Assembly (NCBI GenBank): GCA_964247055.1
Contig: OZ176052.1
Location: 12,958,001 to 13,022,000 of the forward strand
Reading direction: 5' to 3'
DNA length: 64,000 nucleotides
Source: Paragordius varius
Lineage: Eukaryota > Nematomorpha
How positions within the stretch are numbered: position 1 is the first letter of the stretch; each line of letters opens with the position of its first letter. The translations under genes and the position numbers were made by a program. Positions 51,731 through 61,979 of this stretch are shown in pieces. Below the pieces are notes generated by a model. It searched no databases and was not told the DNA's origin. It saw only the letters and a list, made by a program, of their open reading frames with translations.

Positions 51731-54605
51731 CAAAATAATTTTTTATACATTCTCTTAGTAAGACTACATCAAAATATAGAAATAGTTTGACAAACTCTTT
51801 CATATACGATTTTTACAACGATACTTTAAAAATTAATGTATTAAACTAGTCGCATCAATACTCAAGTTAAACTTTGTCCTTAAAAATCGGATATTAGTCA
51901 CCGGTGAATAAAATTATTTTTTATATATTCTCTTAGTAAGACTACATCAAAATATAGAAATATTTTGACAAACTCTTTCACATCCGATTTTTACAACGAT
52001 ACTTTAAAAATTAATGTATAAAACTAGTCGCATCAATACTCAAGTTAAATTTTGTCCTTAAAAATCGAATATTGGTCACCGGTGAACAAAATTTATTTTT
52101 ATACATTCTCTTAGTAAGACTACATCAAAATATAGAAATAGTTTGACAAACTCTTTCATATCCGATTTTTACAACGATACTTTAAAAATTATGGTATTAA
52201 ACCAGTCGCATCAATACTCAAGTTAAACTTTGTCCTTAAAAATCGGATATAGGTCACCGGTGAACAAAACTATTTTTTATACATACTCTTAGTAAGACTA
52301 CATCAAAATATAGAGATAATTTGACAAACCCTTTCATATCCGATTTTTACAACGATACTTTAAAAATTAATGTATAAAACTAGGCGTATCAATAAATCGC
52401 ATCAATACTCAAGTTAAACTTTGTCCTTAAAAATCGGATATTGGTCACCGGTGAACAAAATTAATTTTTAAACATTCTCTTAGTAGGACTACATCAAAAT
52501 ATATAGATAGTTTGGCAAACTGTTTCATATCCGATTTTTACAACGATACTTTAAAAATTAATGTAAAAAACTAGTCGCATCAATACTCAAGTTAAATTTG
52601 TCCTTAAAAATCGGATATTGGTCACCGGTGAATTAAATTATTTTTCATACATTCTCTTAGTAAGACTACATCAAAATATAGAAATAGTTTGACAAACTCT
52701 TTCATATCCGATTTTTAAAACGATACTTTAAAAATTAATGTATTAAACTAGTCGCATCAATACTCAAGTTAAACTTTGTCCTTAAAAATCGGATATTGGT
52801 CACCGGTAAACAAAATTATTTTTTATACATTCTCTTAGTAAGATAACATCAAAATATAGAAATAGTTTGACAAACTCTTTCATATCCGATTTTTACAACG
52901 ATACTTTAAAAATTATGGTATTAAACCAGTCGCATCAATACTCAAGTTAAACTTTGTCCTTAAAAATCGAATATTAGTCACCGGTGAACAAAATTTTGTT
53001 TTATACATTCTCTTAGTAATACTACATCAAAATATATAGATAGTTTGACAAACTCTTTCATATCCGATTTTTACAACGATACTTTAAAAATTAATGTATT
53101 AAACTAGTCGCATCAATACTCAAGTTAAACTTTGTCCTTAAAAATCGGATATTGGTCACCGGTGAATAAAATAATTTTTTATACATTCTCTTAGTAAGAC
53201 TACATCAAAATATAGAAATAGTTTGACAAACTCTTTCATATACGATTTTTACAACGATACTTTAAAAATTAATGTATTAAACTAGTCGCATCAATACTCA
53301 AGTTAAACTTTGTCCTTAAAAATCGGATATTAGTCACCGGTGAATAAAATTATTTTTTATATATTCTCTTAGTAAGACTACATCAAAATATAGAAATATT
53401 TTGACAAACTCTTTCACATCCGATTTTTACAACGATACTTTAAAAATTAATGTATAAAACTAGTCGCATCAATACTCAAGTTAAATTTTGTCCTTAAAAA
53501 TCGAATATTGGTCACCGGTGAACAAAATTTATTTTTATACATTCTCTTAGTAAGACTACATCAAAATATAGAAATAGTTTGACAAACTCTTTCATATCCG
53601 ATTTTTACAACGATACTTTAAAAATTATGGTATTAAACCAGTCGCATCAATACTCAAGTTAAACTTTGTCCTTAAAAATCGGATATAGGTCACCGGTGAA
53701 CAAAACTATTTTTTATACATACTCTTAGTAAGACTACATCAAAATATAGAGATAATTTGACAAACCCTTTCATATCCGATTTTTACAACGATACTTTAAA
53801 AATTAATGTATAAAACTAGGCGTATCAATAAATCGCATCAATACTCAAGTTAAACTTTGTCCTTAAAAATCGGATATTGGTCACCGGTGAACAAAATTAA
53901 TTTTTAAACATTCTCTTAGTAGGACTACATCAAAATATATAGATAGTTTGGCAAACTGTTTCATATCCGATTTTTACAACGATACTTTAAAAATTAATGT
54001 AAAAAACTAGTCGCATCAATACTCAAGTTAAATTTGTCCTTAAAAATCGGATATTGGTCACCGGTGAATTAAATTATTTTTCATACATTCTCTTAGTAAG
54101 ACTACATCAAAATATAGAAATAGTTTGACAAACTCTTTCATATCCGATTTTTAAAACGATACTTTAAAAATTAATGTATTAAACTAGTCGCATCAATACT
54201 CAAGTTAAACTTTGTCCTTAAAAATCGGATATTGGTCACCGGTAAACAAAATTATTTTTTATACATTCTCTTAGTAAGATAACATCAAAATATAGAAATA
54301 GTTTGACAAACTCTTTCATATCCGATTTTTACAACGATACTTTAAAAATTATGGTATTAAACCAGTCGCATCAATACTCAAGTTAAACTTTGTCCTTAAA
54401 AATCGAATATTAGTCACCGGTGAACAAAATTTTGTTTTATACATTCTCTTAGTAATACTACATCAAAATATATAGATAGTTTGACAAACTCTTTCATATC
54501 CGATTTTTACAACGATACTTTAAAAATTAATGTATTAAACTAGTCGCATCAATACTCAAGTTAAACTTTGTCCTTAAAAATCGGATATTGGTCACCGGTG
54601 AATAA
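51731..54605. repeat. Tandem duplication, period 1436 bp (8 monomers), two apparently identical copies
   Basis: Copy 1 is 51,731-53,166 and copy 2 is 53,167-54,605. GATATAGGTCACC (52,251/53,687), GGTGAATTAAATT, AAAATTTTGTTTTATAC, GGATATTAGTCACC, TTTCACATCC and CAAACCCTTTC all match at offset 1436, and I saw no difference inside the unit. This is probably one of the youngest rearrangements in the window. Confidence 0.88.
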
Positions 54606-55844
54606 AATTATTTTTCATACATTCTCTTAGTAAGACTACATCAAAATATAGAAATAGTTTGACAAACTCTTTCATATCCGATTTTTAAAACGATACTTTA
54701 AAAATTAATGTATTAAACTAGTCGCATCAATACTCAAGTTAAACTTTGTCCTTAAAAATCGGATATTGGTCACCGGTAAACAAAATAATTTTTTATACAT
54801 TCTCTTAGTAAGACTACATCAAAATATAGAAATAGTTTGACAAACTCTTTCATATCCGATTTTTACAACGATAATTTAAAAATTAATGTATTAAACTAGT
54901 CGCATGAATACTCAAGTTAAACTTTGTCCTTAAAAATCGGATATTGGTCACCGGTGAATAAAATTATTTTTCATACATTCTCTTAGTAGGACTACATCAA
55001 AATATAGAGATAGTTTGGCAAACTGTTTCATATCCGTTTTTACAACGATACTTTAAAAATTAATGTATAAAACTAGTCGCATCAATACTCAAGTTAAACT
55101 TTGTCCTTAAAAATCGAATATTGGTCCCCGGTGAACAAATTTATTTTTTATACATTCTCTTAGTAAGATAACATCAAAATATAGAAATAGTTTGACAAAC
55201 TCTTTCATATCCGATTTTTACAACGATACTTTAAAAATTATGGTATTAAACCAGTCGCATCAATACTCAAGTTAAACTTTGTCCTTAAAAATCGGATATT
55301 GGTCACCGGTAAACAAAATAATTTTTTATACATTCTCTTAGTAAGACTACATCAAAATATAGAAATAGTTTGACAAACTCTTTCATATCCGATTACAACG
55401 ATACTTTAAAAATTAATGTATTAAACTAGTCGCATCAATACTCAAGTTAAACTTTGTCCTTAAAAATCGGATATTGGTCACCGGTAAACAAAATTATTTT
55501 TTATACATTCTCTTAGTAAGATAACATCAAAATATAGAAATAGTTTGACAAACTCTTTCATATCCGATTTTTACAACGATACTTTAAAAATTATGGTATT
55601 AAACCAGTCGCATCAATACTCAAGTTAAACTTTGTCCTTAAAAATCGAATATTAGTCACCGGTGAACAAAATTTTGTTTTATACATTCTCTTAGTAATAC
55701 TACATCAAAATATATAGATAGTTTGACAAACTCTTTCATATCCGATTTTTACAACGATACTTTAAAAATTAATGTATTAAACTAGTCGCATCAATACTCA
55801 AGTTAAACTTTGTCCTTAAAAATCGGATATTGGTCACCGGTGAA

Positions 55845-58063
55845 TAAAATAATTTTTTATACATTCTCTTAGTAAGACTACATCAAAATATAGAAATAGT
55901 TTGACAAACTCTTTCATATACGATTTTTACAACGATACTTTAAAAATTAATGTATTAAACTAGTCGCATCAATACTCAAGTTAAACTTTGTCCTTAAAAA
56001 TCGGATATTAGTCACCGGTGAATAAAATTATTTTTTATATATTCTCTTAGTAAGACTACATCAAAATATAGAAATATTTTGACAAACTCTTTCACATCCG
56101 ATTTTTACAACGATACTTTAAAAATTAATGTATAAAACTAGTCGCATCAATACTCAAGTTAAATTTTGTCCTTAAAAATCGAATATTGGTCACCGGTGAA
56201 CAAAATTTATTTTTATACATTCTCTTAGTAAGACTACATCAAAATATAGAAATAGTTTGACAAACTCTTTCATATCCGATTTTTACAACGATACTTTAAA
56301 AATTATGGTATTAAACCAGTCGCATCAATACTCAAGTTAAACTTTGTCCTTAAAAATCGGATATAGGTCACCGGTGAACAAAACTATTTTTTATACATAC
56401 TCTTAGTAAGACTACATCAAAATATAGAGATAATTTGACAAACCCTTTCATATCCGATTTTTACAACGATACTTTAAAAATTAATGTATAAAACTAGGCG
56501 TATCAATAAATCGCATCAATACTCAAGTTAAACTTTGTCCTTAAAAATCGGATATTGGTCACCGGTGAACAAAATTAATTTTTAAACATTCTCTTAGTAG
56601 GACTACATCAAAATATATAGATAGTTTGGCAAACTGTTTCATATCCGATTTTTACAACGATACTTTAAAAATTAATGTAAAAAACTAGTCGCATCAATAC
56701 TCAAGTTAAATTTGTCCTTAAAAATCGGATATTGGTCACCGGTGAATTAAATTATTTTTCATACATTCTCTTAGTAAGACTACATCAAAATATAGAAATA
56801 GTTTGACAAACTCTTTCATATCCGATTTTTAAAACGATACTTTAAAAATTAATGTATTAAACTAGTCGCATCAATACTCAAGTTAAACTTTGTCCTTAAA
56901 AATCGGATATTGGTCACCGGTAAACAAAATTATTTTTTATACATTCTCTTAGTAAGATAACATCAAAATATAGAAATAGTTTGACAAACTCTTTCATATC
57001 CGATTTTTACAACGATACTTTAAAAATTATGGTATTAAACCAGTCGCATCAATACTCAAGTTAAACTTTGTCCTTAAAAATCGAATATTAGTCACCGGTG
57101 AACAAAATTTTGTTTTATACATTCTCTTAGTAATACTACATCAAAATATATAGATAGTTTGACAAACTCTTTCATATCCGATTTTTACAACGATACTTTA
57201 AAAATTAATGTATTAAACTAGTCGCATCAATACTCAAGTTAAACTTTGTCCTTAAAAATCGGATATTGGTCACCGGTGAATAAAATTATTTTTCATACAT
57301 TCTCTTAGTAAGACTACATCAAAATATAGAAATAGTTTGACAAACTCTTTCATATCCGATTTTTAAAACGATACTTTAAAAATTAATGTATTAAACTAGT
57401 CGCATCAATACTCAAGTTAAACTTTGTCCTTAAAAATCGGATATTGGTCACCGGTAAACAAAATAATTTTTTATACATTCTCTTAGTAAGACTACATCAA
57501 AATATAGAAATAGTTTGACAAACTCTTTCATATCCGATTTTTACAACGATACTTTAAAAATTAATGTATTAAACTAGTCGCATCAATACTCAAGTTAAAC
57601 TTTGTCCTTAAAAATCGGATATTGGTCACCGGTGAATAAAATTATTTTTCATACATTCTCTTAGTAGGACTACATCAAAATATAGAGATAGTTTGGCAAA
57701 CTGTTTCATATCCGATTTTTACAACGATACTTTAAAAATTAATGTATAAAACTAGTCGCATCAATACTCAAGTTAAACTTTGTCCTTAAAAATCGAATAT
57801 TGGTCACCGGTGAACAAAATTATTTTTTATACATTCTCTTAGTAAGATAACACTAAAATATAGAAATAGTTTGACAAACTCTTTCATATCCGATTTTTAC
57901 AACGATACTTTAAAAATTATGGTATTAAACCAGTCGCATCAATACTCAAGTTAAACTTTGTCCTTAAAAATCGGATATTGGTCACCGGTAAACAAAATAA
58001 TTTTTTATACATTCTCTTAGTAAGACTACATCAAAATATAGAAATAGTTTGACAAACTCTTTC
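55845..58063. repeat. Duplicate of 53,167-55,385 (offset about 2678 bp, 15 monomers)
   Basis: GGTGAATAAAATAATT at 53,161/55,839 and GATATAGGTCACC at 53,687/56,365 give 2678. The first 1.4 kb matches at all markers. The rest shows scattered private changes on the 53-55 kb side: GATAATTT near 54,872, CGCATGAATAC near 54,903, TATCCGTTTTTAC near 55,032, GGTCCCCGG near 55,125 and TCCGATTACAACG near 55,390. A third occurrence of the 1436-bp unit is therefore contained here. Confidence 0.85.
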
Positions 58064-58437
58064 ATATCCGATTTTTGAAACGATACTTTAAAAATTAATG
58101 TATAAAACTAGTCGTATCAATACTCAAGTTAAACTTTGTCCTTAAAAATCGAATATTGGTCACCGGTGAACAAAATTATTTTTTATACATTCTCTTAGTA
58201 AGACTACATCAAAATATAGAAATAGTTTGACAAACTCTTTCATATCCGATTTTTAAAACGATACTTTAAAAATTAATGTATAAAACTAGTCGTATCAATA
58301 AATCGCATCAATACTCAAATTAAACTTTGTCCTTAAAAATCGGATATTGGTCACCAGTGAACAAAATAATTTTTTATACATTCTCTTAGTAAGACTACAT
58401 CAAAATATAGAAATAGTTTGACAAACTCTTTCATATA

Positions 58438-60352
58438 CGATTTTTACAACGATACTTTAAAAATTAATGTATTAAACTAGTCGCATCAATACTCAAGTTA
58501 AACTTTGTCCTTAAAAATCGAATATTGGTCACCGGTGAACAAAATTATTTTTTATACATTCTCTTAGTAAGACTACATCAAAATATAGAAATAGTTTGAC
58601 AAACTCTTTCATATCCGATTTTTAAAACGATACTTTAAAAATTAATGTATAAAACTAGTCGTATCAATAAATCGCATCAATACTCAAGTTAAACTTTGTC
58701 CTTAAAAATCGGATATTGGTCACCGGTGAACAAAATAATTTTTTATACATTCTCTTAGTAAGACTACATCAAAATATAGAAATAGTTTGACAAACTCTTT
58801 CATATACGATTTTTACAACAATACTTTAAAAATTAATGTATTAAACTAGTCGCATCAATACTCAAGTTAAACTTTGTCCTTAAAAATCGGATATTGGTCA
58901 CCGGTGAATAAAATTATTTTTTATATATTCTCTTAGTAAGACTACATCAAAATATAGAAATAGTTTGACAAACTCTTTCATATCCGATTTTTACAACGAT
59001 ACTTTAAAAATTAATGTATTAAACTAGTCGCATCATTACTCAAGTTAAACTTTGTCCTTAAAAATCGAATATTGGTCACCGGTGAACAAAATTATTTTTT
59101 ATACATTCTCTTAGTAAGACTACATCAAAATATAGAAATAGTTTGACAAACTCTTTCATATCCGATTTTTACAACGATACTTTAAAAATTATGGTATTAA
59201 ACCAGTCGCATCAATACTCAAGTTAAACTTTGTCCTTAAAAATCGAATATTGGTCACCGGTGAACAAAATTATTTTTTATACATTCTCATAGTAAGACTA
59301 CATCAAAATATAGAGATTGTTTGACAAACTCTTTTATATCCGATTTTTAAAACGATACTTTAAAAATTAATGTATTAAACTAGTCGCATCAATACTCAAG
59401 TTAAACTTTGTCCTTAAAAATCGGATATTGGTCACCGGTGAACAAAATAATTTTTTATACATTCTCTTAGTAAGACTACATCAAAATATAGAAATAGTTT
59501 CACAAACTCTTTCATATCCGATTTTTACAACGATACTTTAAAAATTAATGTATTAAACTAGTCGCATCAATACTCAAGTTAAACTTTGTCCTTAAAAATC
59601 GAATATTGGTCACCGGTGAACAAAATTATTTTTTATACATTCTCTTAGTAAGACTACATCAAAATATAGAAATAGTTTGACAAACTCTTTCATATCCGAT
59701 TTTTAAAACGATACTTTAAAAATTAATGTATAAAACTAGTCGTATCAATAAATCGCATCAATACTCAAGTTAAACTTTGTCCTTAAAAATCGAATATTGG
59801 TCACCGGTGAACAAAATAATTTTTTATACATTCTCTTAGTAAGACTACATCAAAATATAGAAATAGTTTGACAAACTCTTTCATATACGATTTTTACAAC
59901 GATACTTTAAAAATTAATGTATTAAACTAGTCGCATCAATACTCAAGTTAAACTTTGTCCTTAAAAATCGGATATTGGTCACCGGTGAATAAAATTATTT
60001 TTTATATATTCTCTTAGTAAGACTACATCAAAATATAGAAATAGTTTGACAAACTCTTTCATATCCGATTTTTACAACGATACTTTAAAAATTAATGTAT
60101 TAAACTAGTCGCATCATTACTCAAGTTAAACTTTGTCCTTAAAAATCGAATATTGGTCACCGGTGAACAAAATTATTTTTTATACATTCTCTTAGTAAGA
60201 CTACATCAAAATATAGAAATAGTTTGACAAACTCTTTCATATCCGATTTTTACAACGATTCTTTAAAAATTATGGTATTAAACCAGTCGCATCAATACTC
60301 AAGTTAAACTTTGTCCTTAAAAATCGAATATTGGTCACCGGTGAACAAAATT
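58438..60352. repeat. Tandem duplication, period 1080 bp (6 monomers)
   Basis: 58,438-59,272 repeats at 59,518-60,352. CGCATCATTACTC at 59,031/60,111 is a private marker of this pair. Few differences are visible (TTACAACAATAC near 58,815 in copy 1 only, and GATTCTTTAA near 60,260 in copy 2 only). Confidence 0.83.
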
Positions 60353-60595
60353 AATTTTTATACATTCTCTTAGTAAGACTACATCAAAATATAGAAATAG
60401 TTTGACAAACTCTTTCATATCCGATTTTTAAAACGATACTTTAAAAATTAATGTATAAAACTAGTCGTATCAATACTCAAGTTAAACTTTGTCCTTAAAA
60501 ATCGGATATTGGTCACCGGTGAACAAAATTATTTTTTATACATTCTCTTAGTAGGACTACATCAAAATATAGAAATAGTTTGACAAACTCTTTCA

Positions 60596-61979
60596 TATCC
60601 GATTTTTACAACGATACTTTAAAAATTAATGTATTAAACTAGTCGCATCAATACTCAAGTTAAACTTTGTCCTTAAAAATCGAATATTGGTCACCGGTGA
60701 ACAAAATTATTTTTTATACATTCTCTTAGTAAGACTACATCAAAATATAGAAATAGTTTGACAAACTCTTTCATATCCGATTTTTAAAACGATACTTTAA
60801 AAATTAATGTATAAAACTAGTCGTATCAATAAATCGCATCAATACTCAAGTTAAACTTTGTCCTTAAAAATCGGATATTGGTCACCGGTGAACAAAATAA
60901 TTTTTTATACATTCTCTTAGTAAGACTACATCAAAATATAGAAATAGTTTGACAAACTCTTTCATATACGATTTTTACAACGATACTTTAAAAATTAATG
61001 TATTAAACTAGTCGCATCAATACTCAAGTTAAACTTTGTCCTTAAAAATCGGATATTAGTCACCGGTGAATAAAATTATTTTTTATATATTCTCTTAGTA
61101 AGACTACATCAAAATATAGAAATATGTTGACAAATTCTTTCACATCCGATTTTTACAACGATACTTTAAAAATTAATGTATTAAACTAGTCGCATCAATA
61201 CTCAAGTTAAACTTTGTCCTTAAAAATCGGATATTGGTGACCGGTGAACAAAATTATTTTTTATACATTCTCTTAGTAGGACTACATCAAAATATAGAGA
61301 TAGTTTGGCAAACTGTTTCATATCCGATTTTTACAACGATACTTTAAAAATTAATGTATAAAACTAGGCGTATCAATAAATCGCATCAATACTCAAGTTA
61401 AACTTTGTCCTTAAAAATCAGATATTGGTCACCGGTGAACAAAATTAATTTTTATACTTTTTTTTAGTAGGACTACATCAAAATATAGAGATAGTTTGGC
61501 AAACTGTTTCATATCCGATTTTTACAACGATACTTTAAAAATTAATGTATAAAACTAGTCGCATCAATACTCAAGTTAAATTTTGTCCTTAAAAATCGAA
61601 TATTGGTCACCGGTGAACAAAATTTATTTTTATACATTCTCTTAGTAAGACTACATCAAAATATAGAAATAGTTTGACAAACTCTTTCATATCCGATTTT
61701 TACAACGATACTTTAAAAATTATGGTATTAAACCAGTCGCATCAATACTCAAGTTAAACTTTGTCCTTAAAAATCGGATATAGGTCACCGGTGAACAAAA
61801 CTATTTTTTATACATACTCTTAGTAAGACTACATCAAAATATAGAGATAATTTGACAAACCCTTTCATATCCGATTTTTACAACGATACTTTAAAAATTA
61901 ATGTATAAAACTAGGCGTATCAATAAATCGCATCAATACTCAAGTTAAACTTTGTCCTTAAAAATCGGATATTGGTCAC
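60596..61979. repeat. Duplicate of about 47,050-48,431 (offset 13,547-13,548 bp)
   Basis: The rare marker TATACTTTTTTTTAGTAGG (47,906/61,454 at ATAC), AAAAATCAGATATTGG, TTTCACATCC, TAAATTTTGTCC and GATATAGGTCACC (48,234/61,782) are shared. A one-base loss at TTAGAAGAC near 47,550 changes the offset by 1. The match ends at the CACCGG/CACGGG difference at 48,432/61,980. Confidence 0.82.
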
